From positions 17,785,490 to 17,849,489 of the forward strand of contig JAQFVV010012400.1 of the NCBI GenBank assembly GCA_028023455.1: a DNA stretch of 64,000 nt, given 5' to 3'. The notes beneath the pieces were generated by a model. The model made no database searches. It had not been told where the DNA came from and was given only the letters and a program-made list of their open reading frames with translations. This DNA is from Epiperipatus broadwayi (lineage: Eukaryota > Onychophora > Udeonychophora > Euonychophora > Peripatidae). Below are positions 33,906 through 46,260 of this stretch, piece by piece. The position numbers and the translations under genes were made by a program. Positions within the stretch are counted from its first letter, which is position 1, and every line of letters starts with the position of its first letter.

Positions 33906-36900
33906 GCTGCAGAAAGGGGTTTACTGTTAACTGAAAGGAAATTCATTGATTCCTCTTTGAAGCTTGAAAGGAACTGAGCAGAATAAATTCCTAATATATT
34001 AACCAACATGCATCAGCCAGCATGGTAAGTTTAGTGCCTTTTTACCTCAAAGATCAATGGCATTTCTTTTTAGTTATCAGATCGTTCTTAACTAAAGCAT
34101 CAGTTTAAATTTTTTAAAGGCAAAATAACTGTGTATAAATGATCCCTTTTTAAGATATTTATTATCATGACAAACAAAATTAAATTATGGTCTTTGTTTC
34201 CAGGAGACTGTTAAGTTGTGCTCCAAAGCAACAGTTGGTAGTCAAAGGCAGGAACTAAATAAAGCCTGATATCAGACCCATTCGATAATTATAATTTGTT
34301 TTGCTATCTACAACTACAGATCATTTACAAATGAAAGTGTCTAATATTTAATGGGTCATTGAACTGTGTAAAATCGGAAGAAAAAGTAAAGAAACAATTG
34401 ACTTGAAAAATGGACATGTAGTTGACTATAAAGGCACAAGTATTGAAAGCACAAGAGATATGACATTTATTATAAATAAAAAAAATGAAAAAAATCATTG
34501 TAGAGATTGGCAGTATATTAGATGGAGTAAGACTAGTTACTAATTTAACCAAAAAGATGATATCAAATGCAGATAATTCAAGTTTATGCACTAACAAGCT
34601 CTCGTTGTAATGAAGTAGAGGATTTTTATACAGATTCACAAAATGCTTTTGATTACATCAAACAATATTTTAAAATTGACATAGGTGACTTTAATGCTAA
34701 ACAATTGAAAGATAAAAGTGCTATAAGAAAATTTGATTATGGTGGTAGTAATGAGAGAGGACACAGACGTAATGGAATTTGCAAATATATATATATTTCA
34801 AATTCTTTTTTTTTTTTTTTTACAATGCTAAACAAAAATAAACAGGAAAACATTCAAATGAAGTCAAATTGGAACATATTTTGTCTAAGGGAAAATACGC
34901 ATTTCAAGGTTTTAATGTTGTCAATGGATTCAATACAGGAAGTGATGATCGATTCATTAAATGTAAGATACATGTTAATGTAAAATTATATCAACAAAAA
35001 CTATTTTTTAAAAAATGTTATTAGTGTTTGATATTTCTAACCTTAAAAAACTCTCCGATGAATTTAAATTGAAACTTTCCAATTGTTTAAAAATATTAAC
35101 AGGTGGTTCAAATTTAACTAAGTTCAATGAGAAGATAATTGCTATTCTCTTAAACAGCAACTAAGATAATATTTGTACAAAAAAAAAGCAATTCACCAAT
35201 AAAATTTTAACTGAAACAAAACAATGAAAGAATAAAAAACATTAAGAATAGAATACCTAGAGTTCTATAAAATCGTAGGAAAGGAATTAATAATGATATA
35301 TGAAAATATAGCTATTAATTGGTAAAAAAAAAAAAAAGATATAGAATAGAATAAAAAATGAAATATATATATATCATTTTGGTATTGGAAAAAAAAGTTT
35401 TTTTAGTGATATGAAAAAAAAAAGGAATTGTTTCTAAAATAAGAAATGATATCTTAAAATGTGTAGATAATTCTATTAAAAATTATATAATAATAAAAAA
35501 CAAGAAAAAGTATCCCATATAATTATATCTTCTGAATTGTCAAACATTTTAAATGAAGAGGTGGGCAATAAAATATAATTACTGAAGGAAAAACTCCCTA
35601 GAAATGGTGGAATTATATTCATATTTTAAAAGTAACAAGTGAAGAAATAGAAAAATTGTTGACTATATATCAAATTTTTCTGAGTAATAAAGATGTATCA
35701 AATGGTTGGGAGAAGCAATAGTAATATTGATATTTAAGAAAAAAATGACATAGAAGATAATGCAAATTGCGGATTCATTCGAATTCTATCATTCCTATAC
35801 AAAATCTTTAATAAAGTTAACTACATAGAACATTGGATTCAAATCGAAGAAAATAAAAAACTGGATTTGAAAATGATTTTAGCATAATGGATCATATCCA
35901 AATATGAAAAGAAGTTGTATAATAATAGATAAATAAAATGTCCCATTATGCTTTGGATTTATAGATTATGAAAAGGTATTTGAGTCTATAAATATTTCCA
36001 CAATGATTAAAATGTTGAACCACCAAGATAAGAATTCGGGGTGTTGTCATATTCTGAAGAATATTTATCAAAATGCAACATCAATGATTAAATTAAATAG
36101 TGATACTAAAAAAATTAACATGGAGAAGGGTGTGTGACAAAGTTATTTCATATCTCCAAAACTTTTTGAAGCAGTTTTATAAAAAGTATTTGTAATAATT
36201 TAGGCAAATAAAAATAAATGGAGATTATTTAAGTCATTTAGATTTTGTGCACAATGTTATTACATTTGCAAATCATATTTCAGAGCTTCAGGAAATATTG
36301 CAAGAGTTATCTGATTAAAGAACTAAATATGAATACTAAAAGGACTAAAATAATGTTCATTGAATTTTCTCAGAAAAAGAAAATAATGATAGATAATCAT
36401 GAATCAGAAAAAGTTAATAACTTCAAATATCTTGGTCAGACATGAAATTGAATTAAACTTGGATTAAGTACTTTTTGTTACAATAATTTAATACTAAAAG
36501 ATAAAATATTTGATAAAGATGTGTTTTAACAAAGTTCTCACTTATAGAACTGAGACTTTGATTCTTAAAAGAAAAGAAATGCAGAGAGCTAAGACTACTC
36601 AACAAAATATGGAAACATGTAAACTGGGAGTAATAAGAAGAAAGTGAAAGTAAAATACTTGGTTAAGAAAACAAACAAGTAATCATTGACAATCACTGAA
36701 AAAAATTAGAGTCAGATAACGAGCCATATTTCTTGAAGAGATGATAAGAAGTGAATAGTTGAAATCTTAAATTGGATTCCAAGTGATTATGAAAAACCTA
36801 GAAAAAGATCACATGTGGGATGAATAAAGGAAGAAAATTTGTTGGTGTGATATGGTGGAGAGAAGCTAGGTATTAAACTTGGAAAAGACATTCTGCAAAG

Positions 36901-36945
36901 GATGATAATAGTTTAAACTCCGAGATGATAATGATGACAGGTGAT
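33906..36945 (+). mobile_element. Decayed near-full-length RTE retrotransposon (plus strand)
   Basis: Co-linear with the intact RTE of 48,971-52,254 in the opposite orientation. The 5' leader matches at 33,915-34,060 (TTAACTGAAAGG, AGGAACTGAGCAG, CATCAGCCAGCATGG) with an internal gap of about 90 bp. The ORF start region matches from about 34,190. A readable endonuclease stretch lies at 34,567-34,983 (IIQVYALTSS, DFNAK, NERGHR). RT motifs survive in pieces: FIDYEKVFESI near 35,960 (cf. FVDYEKAFDSI), GVCDKVISYLQN in place of GVRQGDSISP near 36,130, YLGQT near 36,430. The C-terminal NWIPSDYEKPRKR lies near 36,780. Very many stops and indels: a long-dead copy. Confidence 0.8.
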
Positions 36946-38059
36946 AAAGAAAAAAAATTAAAAAGATAAATTGGATTTAAACTATAGTGTAGAATAAAAA
37001 AGATTTTAATAAAAAAAAGAAGAATCCTGGGCATAAAGCAATAACTGAAGATTGAAGCGACTTAAAAAAATCATTTTCTGTAAATTTTAATAAATCCGTT
37101 TTTGTATTTTAATTTATATATATTGCAAATCTAAAATTTCGATTATTTTTTACATTCATTTTCAATATACATAATCTAAAAAAATAATACAAAAAAATAC
37201 TGACATTAATATATAATCAATTGTCATTTCATTTCTTTTTTAAAACTATCTCTATTTATATACTTTCTTATTATTAAACTATTTAATTACATTTATAAAA
37301 GAGATAATTTTAAAAATGGATATGATAATTTAATTAGGAATTTGCTTAAATTTGAGATAGCTTATTTTTATAAGTCATATACAATTGATATTTACACGAA
37401 GTTCTATGTAATATGATACATATCAAAGTCAGTATTTTTTTTTACTATTTAGAATATGTACCTTGAAAATGATCATGTAAGAAAATAAGCTAAACTGTGA
37501 TCGGATTTGTAATATTATATATATTATTTATTCGCAAATATAAACAAGATTTATGAGGTAATATAATTTTTTTAGTAATAATATATTGATTTCAAGAACC
37601 TGTTTAACATATTTTTGATAAGTATATATAATTATTTATTTTTAATAAATTTAAATAAAGAAAGAAGATGCATTGAAAGTATGGGAAAATATATGTTTTG
37701 TAACATCAAAATAAAGTTTTACTTATGTATAATGAGAAAGTCTTTCTTGAGTATTCTAACATTTTAAATTTAGAGCTACATTATAAAATAAATGTAGCTT
37801 TTTCATCCCAGAATGCATAAAATATAGAATAAATTTAATAAATTATAAGAGAAAATATTATATTAAGCAAAGCGATTTTTTTATTTGTAAATATTAATAT
37901 TCCAACAAAATACTAACTCATTGTTTATAGCTATATATATAATAATGTTAGAATTTATTGGGTTTTTTTTGGTTAGGTTCTTACCCGCATTTCTTGTTTG
38001 AGTTTATGCAATTTTATTTTTCCCATCATCTTTTTCTTCATAATTGCATAGCTTTGATA
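36946..38059. other. Anonymous A+T-rich DNA, no gene seen
   Basis: No coding signal or shared repeat recognised. The missing 5' part of the Penelope-like relic might be expected here if the RTE split it, but I could not find it. Confidence 0.4.
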
Positions 38060-39480
38060 AAAAAAAATCCGATTTTTTATTAATTGTAAAATTAATGTAC
38101 TTTAGTTTAGGCTATTTCTCTTTTGGCTGCCCTAATGTAGATTATTTTACTTTATGCAAATAGCTTGTTTCAGCTTAATTCAATTTCTCTTTTGGCAGTA
38201 GTTTTTATGTTTATTCAACATGTGATTACTACTATATATTAATAATAATAAAATGCACTAGAATTTATTGTTTTTTCCTGTTAAATATAATATTAGATTA
38301 TTTTATGTAATTTTATTTTTGTCATCTCTATCTTTTTCATCATAACTATTGTGAGAAATGAAACCACAACAATATTCGCTTTGGTAAGAAAAAAATCCGA
38401 ATTATTATTTTTTATTAATTGTGAAATTAATATTTTTTAGTTTAGCCAATTATATTAGGATTTCATATTCACGTGATCAAGTGTGAACTACGCTGATTTC
38501 TTCCGATATCCACATCATAAGCTCAAATGTGAACAAACACCACCATCTTTTCCTTATCTCCATTTTTTTCATAACTACATGTAACAAAGGAAGCATGCAA
38601 CATCAGTCCCTTTCTGATAAGAAAAAATTAGATTTTTTATTAATTGTAAAATTAATATGCTTTAGTTTAGGCAATTTCTCTTTCGGTTGTTGTATTTTAA
38701 ATTATTTAACCGTACACCCATTGCTTGTTCGAGCTTATCACAATTTTTTTTTCAGCATTTGTTTTTTACATTTATTCAATATGTGGTTACCACCATATAC
38801 ATATATTAATTGTACTAAAATGCATTAGGATTTATTGTTGATAAGAAAAAATCCAATTTTTTTATTAATTGTAAAATTAATATGCTTTAGTTTAGACAAT
38901 TTCTCTTTCAGCTGCTGTATTTAGATAATTTTACCTTAAGTACTATTGCTTGTTTGAGCTTACTACAATTTCTCTTTCAGCAGTTGTTTTATATTTATTT
39001 AACATGTGGTTACCTCATGTATTAATTGTAATAAAATGCACTAGGATTTATTGGTTTTCTTCCATTAACTATAATATTAGATTATTTTATGCAATTTTAT
39101 TTCAGCTTATGCAAATTACTTGTCTGAACCTATGCAATTTGATTTTTTCTATTTTTTTTTAACAAATGGTAAGGCTTGTGCAATTTTATAGTATCTCCAT
39201 CTTTTTGTTACGTAGCTACATCTGAGAAATGAAACACACAACAATATTCGCTTTGATGAGAGGAAAAAATCCTATTTTTATTAATTGTAAAATTAATATG
39301 CTTTGTTTAGGCAATTTCTCTTACATTACCCACATTGCTTGTTTGATCTTACTGCAATTATTCATCAGTTGTTTTTATGTTTATTTTATTTTAGCTGGTG
39401 TACATTTTATGGACAATCTATTGGTTGGTTATATGATTTTGTTCGATTTTTTTAGCTTAGTTTGAATTTATGCAATTTTA
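38060..39480. repeat. Diverged tandem repeat, unit about 225 bp with longer variants
   Basis: The core TTAATTGTAAAATTAATATG followed by CTTTAGTTTAGGCAATTTCT recurs at about 38,081, 38,416, 38,641, 38,866 and 39,282. Spacings are 335, 225, 225 and 416 bp. Between cores come variants of GCTTGTTTGAGCTTA, CAATTTCTCTTTCAGCAGTT, TTATTCAACATGTGGTTACC and AAAATGCACTAGGATTTATT. Longer variants add GAGAAATGAAACCACAACAA. Hydrophobic plus-strand open frames (38,529, 38,950, 39,229) are read off the repeat, differ between units and are not counted as genes. Confidence 0.75.
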
Positions 39481-39975
39481 CTTTTTTATTTTTTAACTTT
39501 ATTTTTTTAATTTTTATCTTTTAGTCATGTGATTTGATCAACATAGTTGTACAAAATTTGCACATTTATTTTTTAGTTATTGATGGAAATTTCAATTTTG
39601 TAACAAATGATCAAAGTAATTGGAAAATCACCTGTCAGCACAAGATAGGGTTGTTTGATCTTATTTATCATTTGGATATATCAGTAGTCAGTTTCAGTCT
39701 CCCCTTAGAAACCAAAATGGTGGAGAGCACATGTTAAATGAGTACCATTTATTTTCAGAACCAAAAAGATCAAATCAAGACAGAAGAGGCAGAAATAATA
39801 TTAGTCTGTATTTAAAAAGAAAACCAAAAATAAAATAAAAAAATACAAAAAAAAAAAAAAAAAGAATTTAAAAAAATATTACAATTCACAAAAAATATTG
39901 AACATGGTTAAAAAGAAGAGAAGCATATAATAATTTAAAATTTGTAGAATAGTAATACATTATAAAATGTGTTAA
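39481..39975. other. A+T-rich spacer
   Basis: A 67-codon plus-strand frame at 39,534-39,737 has a mixed composition but no motif that I recognise. An A-rich tract follows at about 39,835-39,865. Confidence 0.35.
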
Positions 39976-41110
39976 ACTAATAAACATCACATGATTACCA
40001 TTTTCTATGCTTACACATGCTGTGAAAATAGAGGCAAAATTTTTTATATAATAGCACCACTCATTGCAAGCCATAGTAATCAATGAATATAAGAAGGTTA
40101 GTACATATTGCCAGATTAATTTCTAGCTTGTAGCATTCATCAATGAAGAACTTTGGGTCTTAGGGCATTGCATCTAAAGCTTAGGATCTAACACAATCCT
40201 CTAGAAACCACTTTTATCTTTTTAGTTTAATTATAAAGATGTGAGACCAAAATAAAAACCCAATAATGTTTTCAATCCAAGCTCTTTCACTTGTACAGTC
40301 ATGTAGATCTTAATCCAGTCCAGTAGCTATACATTTTTGTGTCTTGGTTCTTTAATAACCATAGTCACCATCATCCCATGGGTAGGATTGATATTAAACC
40401 ATTAAACATCACACCATCACCACTTCCTTTACACATGCTCATAGCTTTATAGTTAACTAAAAAGATAAAAGATGGTTGCTAGAAGCTTGCATTAGATCCT
40501 TGGGTCTAGGTGCAGTGCTCTCAGATCCAAGGCTCCTCACTGATGAAAGTCACAAATTAGAAATTGGTCTAAAAACATTGGATGAATAAGAAATAAATAG
40601 AGATTTTATGACACAAACCTTTTTGCATTCTTTGATTACTATGGCTTGCACTGGGTGACACTATTGTATGGAGATTTTTGCTTCTATTTTAATAGTTTGT
40701 ATAAGCATAGGAAATGGTGATCATGTGATGTTTAATGGTGTAACACCAACCCTGCCCATGGGATCATGGTGATTATGATTATTAAAGAACTGAAGATAAC
40801 AAAATGTATAGATAATGAACTGGGTACAAATCTATATGACTATACAAAAGAAAGAACTTGAGTTGAAAACATTATTATGTTTTCATTTGGAGACATAGCT
40901 TTATAATTAATTAAAAATGTAAATGATGGTATCTAGAGGATTGAGATGCAGTGCTCTCAGATCCAAGACTTTTCACTAATGAACATCACTAGCTAGAAAC
41001 TAGTCTAGGGATATTGGATGAGTAGATACTTAGATAGGGCTTTTATGCACAACCTTTTTGCATCCAGTAATTATTATGTCTTGCACTGGATGGAAACTAT
41101 ATGAAGAATT
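39976..41110. repeat. Inverted repeat family D, one forward and about 1.8 inverted copies
   Basis: The end motif TAAACATCACATGATTACCA near 39,980 is met by its complement, ending GATCATGTGATGTTTAATGG at 40,738. Internal text such as AATAATGTTTTCAATCCAAG, TTTAATAACCATAGTCACCA, AGTGCTCTCAGATCCAAG and the CTCACTGATGAA stretch occurs in both orientations. A further inverted copy runs from 40,740 to about 41,110. The same family makes the foldback at 61,169-61,837 and a fragment near 56,500. Arms are only moderately similar, so the array is older than family C. Non-coding. Confidence 0.75.
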
Positions 41111-41346
41111 TTGTCTCAGTTTCAATATAAAGTATAATGAAATGAAGAAGGCATTTAAAAAGTATACCCTAAAATGATAGCAATATCAATGCATCGCATG
41201 GAAAGAATAGTGAATTTAATCCAGAAAAAATAGCAAAATGATAAGGTAATCTTAAAAGGAAACACCCACTGAAAACACATTAACAAAAAAAAAAGATTTT
41301 AAAGCCAAGGAGTGAAGTACTACTTTAAATTATATAAATCAATAAT

Positions 41347-41550
<204 letters not shown>

Positions 41551-41929
41551 GTGTCTTGTAAGAGTATTTCTGAAATAATGCAAACAAGACCTATCTTTCC
41601 CACAAAAACCAGGTTCATTTTTATCATAAAATATATTTTTATGATATTTGTTATCCTTCATCGCTTTATATGCTATATCTAACAAAAAGATACATTTACA
41701 GTAGTAGATTCTATAGCAAGACATTTAGCAAGCTAAAGAAGATAATGGCTGATTCTATTTTATTTTTAAAAGCATATTTAAATGTAATGTTTTAATGGTT
41801 TTATAATACACTTCGGTAGAAAGTTTGGTCTCATTTCTGTATAATAAATCGGGCAAAGTAATAATTTTATATACAATTAATTTACCTCAATAATTATATC
41901 ACTATGATGAAATATATATTTAATTTGTC

Positions 41930-42600
41930 AAATGCGACAGCAGCACCAACTAGTCTCTAAAGCTTTTTAATTAACTCTGTAAATGCTTGTCTGTCTAAAA
42001 AGTAGTTACTTTCACTATAGATTGTTATAGATCTATTTTTAACATTAATTACTAAATTAAATTTTTTAGATGTCTCATTCAAATCATTAAGAATATTCTA
42101 TATGTCATTTTTGAATCTGTAAAATAGCAAAGTTATTAACACATAATAAATGAGAAATTATAATGGTGAAATATTCTTTTTTTGCTTTTAATAAATTCAT
42201 ATTAAAAATTATACCAACAACCCTGTATTGCATCTTGATGATTGCTTAATAAAACCGCCTATAAAATGTTCCAAAGTTACTGGCATAAAAATGTTTTTAA
42301 TAGAAAGCAGTTTTCATTTTAAATGATTTTCTGCTATTTGTAATAATCCTTTCTTTCATTGCATTGCCTAGTCATTGTATAATACAAAATCCATTTGATT
42401 TCAAATACATCATGAATCTGTTCCATTAAGTGAATCAAATTCCTTGATCAAATCAATGAAAATAATATATGAATCTATCTTTGCTATAAAAGGTTTTGGT
42501 CATTTTTCAGGCAATTAAATGTATATCTCTGATGCTTCTTGTCAAAATCACACTGTCTCACATTAATCTTTGACGGGAAACAATCTTTCAACAAATTCTT
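41930..42600 (-). pseudogene. Decayed non-LTR reverse transcriptase, C-terminal half
   Basis: Reading the minus strand in shifting frames gives ordered fragments of a reverse transcriptase. DLIKEFDSLN near 42,450 resembles motif A (DLxKAFDS). The text FKNDI...NDLNETSKKFNLVINVK near 42,080 resembles the segment after YADD that ends in the GLxIN..KTK box. RLVGAAVAFDKLN near 41,940 resembles the RIGKAAAAFGKL region downstream of the RT domain in many invertebrate elements. Many stops and no intact catalytic YxDD. I give moderate weight because three motifs occur in the right order. Confidence 0.45.
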
Positions 42601-43620
42601 TGAGAATGCTTTTATGGATATTTCAGATTATTGTTACAGTTCATACATTCCTAAAAATTGTAATAGTTTTTGAAGTTAACATATCATTCCTTTAGACCTT
42701 TCATCAGAATCTGAAACTTTTCATTTTTAAGATTATGAAAAGTTGCTTTGTCTTCATTAAATGAATATGTCCAAATGTTAATGAGAGGCATAAATAGATA
42801 TAGCATAATCAAAGTAAATCTCAATTTATTGACTCTTTTCAACAAACTATGTAATTCTTAAACACTCACCAATTAATAATATAAATTAATTAGTAGCACT
42901 GAGCTAGTTTTCAGCAAAACACTGCCAGAATCATAGTGATGAATACAATTATACAATACAGGTGTGCTTATATAATATGTAAATGAGGCCCAATATGCAA
43001 ATAAGGCAATTAGATATTTCATTTTTTAGACAATGGAACATATGAATCATTTTTGTTAATGGAATGTGGATTTTTTGCAATAGCCCAACTCTCTTTGCAA
43101 TTTCTTTTCCTATAATCTCTCTCTAAGCAAACCTTTCTAACATTGGATGGAGAAAATTATGACCTGTGACATGTTTGTGGTTGGTCAAGAAAGATAGATT
43201 TATATTCAGTCTTTTGTTGTATAGATATTCTTGTTGAGGAATTCTCATGGATCTATTTGCATAGATTCCTCATAATATAGAGAGCTGCAATATAGGTTAG
43301 AACTTCTAGTTCCCCTGAAGAGCATGCTCTGCAGGTTATTTTATCTTTGGTACTGTTCAACAAATTGTTAAGAGGTGGTGGCAATCTAACACTAATCCTA
43401 TATACTTTAGAGCAAATCATTCTAAGATTATTTGTGATATGTGAGATTTAAGAAAGATTATCCACACTTTAGATATATTATTAATGCATTTTTTTACATT
43501 GGTGTAAGCTTATTTTAATAAGCATGTACCAATTATAATCAAGCCCTATTACATCATTAACTTATGCTAATTTTTATATCTGCCTCATATTTAAACAGAT
43601 TTTTGTTTCTATATAAGAAA
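42601..43620. other. A+T-rich DNA, possibly more of the same retroelement
   Basis: No gene that I can defend. Composition at 43,060-43,450 is less monotonous, and minus-strand translation gives short sensible-looking pieces (SQQFVEQYQR, LQSMLFRGTRSSN), but no family is recognisable. Confidence 0.3.
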
Positions 43621-43732
43621 CATTTAAGGCCGGTCAGTTTGTGTTATATTGGAACTTTTGACATCGGATGAATAATTTCCCTTACTTGTCAAGATTTAAG
43701 CTTCATTTTAAAGTCAGCTCATTTTTATCGTT

Positions 43733-43936
43733 TTGGATATATCAAGAAAATTTTATCCCGTGACTGATGTCTTTTACTTCAATAGTCTATACCAGCAACG
43801 ATATATTTTTGAGCTCCAGCCGTATGTTGTTGGTTTGATCCTTATTTGCATATTGGGCTTCATTTACATATTATATAAGTATGCCTGTACGTGCATAATT
43901 TTATTCAGCACTATGATTCTAGCTGTGTTTTGCTGA
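43733..43936 (+). CDS. Weak candidate: 67-codon frame with two hydrophobic segments
   Basis: I do not recognise this frame. A polar start (SRKFYPVTD, NSLYQQRY) is followed by a hydrophobic block rich in Val, Ile, Leu and Cys (about residues 31-66), broken by the short polar stretch YKYACT. That would fit one or two membrane spans. The surrounding 300 bp looks less repetitive than its neighbourhood. There is no supporting exon or splice evidence, and hydrophobic frames arise easily in A+T-rich DNA. Confidence 0.15.
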   Translation: MDISRKFYPVTDVFYFNSLYQQRYIFELQPYVVGLILICILGFIYILYKYACTCIILFSTMILAVFC

Positions 43937-44958
43937 AGGCTAGCTCAGAGCTATTAATTCGTTTATATTATTAAATGGTTACCTTTTCAAACAAACTGAA
44001 AGTCAATATATGTAAGTACTGTATCTACCCTGTACAAAACATTATTATTATTATTATATAAAAGAATGAAACTATGGTCTTAAGATGAAAGAGATTCTTG
44101 CCTGGAAATAGTTTATAAATGCAAAAATAAAAATGATAAAGTAGATGAAGCAAAAATCAGGTATAGGGGATTGCAGCGGCAAATTAGAAAATTTCTAATC
44201 TATATAATATTGTTTGGAAAGAAGTTTCAGTACTCTCAAGAATGAAAAAAATATTTATTAGAGTCATTCTTCAAAAAATAAAGCAAAAATTTAAATTTTC
44301 ATAACAATTGCATTTTGAAAAAAAATCTATTGGTTGTCTTAAATTAAAGATTAAATTTTTTTTTTAAAAAAATTATAAAACATGAAGCAACTGAATTAAG
44401 GAAAGATAGTTGAATCATATCTACTGATATCATAATAAGGTTTTTTATGAAGAAGTCCAAAAGAAATTGAAAAACTATGTCTATAGTTTTAATAATTTCT
44501 AGAAACTTTCTGACACTATTGACCAATTACTAAAATAAAAAATATTTAAATTATATGGAGTAGATGATAAATCAATTCATTTTCTAAGAAATATCTATAA
44601 TCATTGAAAAATATTGGAAGTATAGTCAAAATTAATTGAAAACTGAAATTAAAAAAATGATTGCAAAAAGATCTAATTAATGTTAAGCATATTCGTTATA
44701 GGATAAACAGATCACTGGATAAGATAAACAAATGCCAAAGTAATGTCAGTATATGATATGAAAACCGCTAACTTGAAAATATACTGATGACACATGATAG
44801 GTATTAAAGAAGATGAAGATAGTTGAATCAATATTAAAAAAATACACGGGGGGGGGGATTCTAATACGTTTATGAGATGACATTATATATTCAACTACTT
44901 TCATTATTTGAATTATAATAACTACTATTTTCTATTGCATTGTCAAATGAATACCATA
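43937..44958. other. A+T-rich DNA, possible decayed RT remnants
   Basis: Mostly low complexity, with a run of nine G near 44,850. Fragments such as FLRNIYNH near 44,590 recall the region before the GVRQG box of RTE-like polymerases but are too short to call. Confidence 0.25.
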
Positions 44959-45160
44959 TAATAATCAATTGACAAATACTTTATTACTTTTACAATGCTT
45001 TATTATCCACCCTTTCCTTCAGTTGATTGTAACAATGAGATTAGGAGATATAAAGTTCTGAAGAAGATTGCTAGGGCAATCGAAACTGTTAAGTGAATGA
45101 AAGGATGGATAATACAGCATTGTAAAAGTAATAAAGTGTTTCCTCAATTGATTATTATAT
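44959..45160. repeat. Foldback element (about 200 bp)
   Basis: The arms TAATAATCAATTGACAAATA with TTACTTTTACAATGC (left) and GCATTGTAAAAGTAATAAAG with CAATTGATTATTA (right) are inverted copies of about 65 bp. They enclose a G-richer centre containing GAAGATTGCTAGGGCAATCG, itself a small palindrome. It resembles a MITE. Non-coding. Confidence 0.75.
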
Positions 45161-45611
45161 TATTTGAATTAACTTAAATGTCTTTAGAAAAATGTTAACT
45201 TTATTTAAATTTTTTAAATACTTTCAACTATTAATAATAACATAGATTACACAACATTACAATGGCTATTTTTCCCTCTTTGACCAGTTTCACTACTAGC
45301 ATAGAAATTGAACCAGAGATCTTTAAATTAATGAATACGGAATTTAAGGTAATGCTATATTCTGTCAAAACAGTCAGCAGAAAATTGATATATTTATCTA
45401 TGACATTCTTCTTAAAGAAGCTGCTCACATGGTAAAGGCAAACAATCCATAAATCAACTTAGTGAGCCATATTTGGAATTTATCTTGATCTTAAAAAAAA
45501 AAAAAAATAGAAACGAGGAGCATATTTGGAAAACGACCAGGAGAATTCTCATATCTATCTGTCTATCTATTTATCTATTTATTTAATTTCTATTGACTGT
45601 TACTTTAAACA

Positions 45612-45760
45612 GAATATCTTGGTAAGTTAGAGTATCGTCTTAAATTCAGTACTCATAAAATTAAAGATTCTAGGTTCGATTCCATGCATTACTGACATTA
45701 GTCAAGCCCGCAAATCTGAAGAAGAGAAGAGGATAAGATCACTTAAAAGGTTGTGTTTTA
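45612..45760 (+). repeat. tRNA-Met-like SINE head
   Basis: The sequence TATCTTGGTAAGTTAGAGTA followed at the right distance by GGTTCGATTCC (45,673-45,683) gives a plausible A box and an exact B box of a type-2 RNA polymerase III promoter. Between them, ACTCATAA sits where elongator tRNA-Met has its CAT anticodon loop. The acceptor stem does not pair, so this is not a working tRNA gene. A tRNA-derived SINE fits better. It continues as unrelated sequence (CATTACTGACATTAGTC) ending in an ATT run near 45,760. Confidence 0.5.
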
Positions 45761-45829
45761 TTATTATTATTAATCAATCAATGTATTTGAAAAATAATAT
45801 TTTTAAAGACATTTAATAATTAATTCTAG

Positions 45830-46050
45830 ATGACGAATGGCTAAAATCAAATCAGTGGTGATTAGGAAAAGAAAAAGTAAATTTAAAAAAATCAGAATTA
45901 AAGCTACTTAACTAGAAGGTATAAACATTTTTGAATATCTTAATAGTAAAATCTTTCTAATGTAAACTGTTAAAATATATTTGAAAATTATCAGAGCGAA
46001 CATATCTTCAAAGACAATATTTATAAGTCAAAGAAATTAGGTTATAGAAC

Positions 46051-46088
<38 letters not shown>

Positions 46089-46260
46089 TTTATGGTATAG
46101 TTGTGAAACGTACGTTCAATGTGAAGAATATTGGCATTAAAAGATGGGTTACACAAAATTATTATAAATTATATGGAAAAAAGAGAATTAATAAAAAAAT
46201 ATATACTGGTAATTGTAGTATAAGTGGAATAGAATTTATCCCAATATTTTTTATTCAAAA
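45830..46260 (+). pseudogene. Possible C-terminal relic of a non-LTR retrotransposon
   Basis: Shifted-frame reading gives pieces in the order expected downstream of an RT domain: KHF*IS**NL (cf. the FKYLGSxI box), an IIRANISSKTIF stretch (cf. RIxxAKxAF), then LWYSCETYVQCEEYWH (cf. LLYGSETWT). An AT dinucleotide run of about 38 bp (46,048-46,085) lies inside it. Many stops. The similarity is weak and unverified. Confidence 0.3.
46048..46085. repeat. (AT)n dinucleotide run
   Basis: About 19 uninterrupted AT units. Confidence 0.9.

Noticed and set aside
38529-39465. Hydrophobic ORFs as a tandem membrane-protein family
   Set aside because: They derive from the 225-bp tandem repeat, do not align in frame with each other and are rich in residues expected from A+T-rich DNA.
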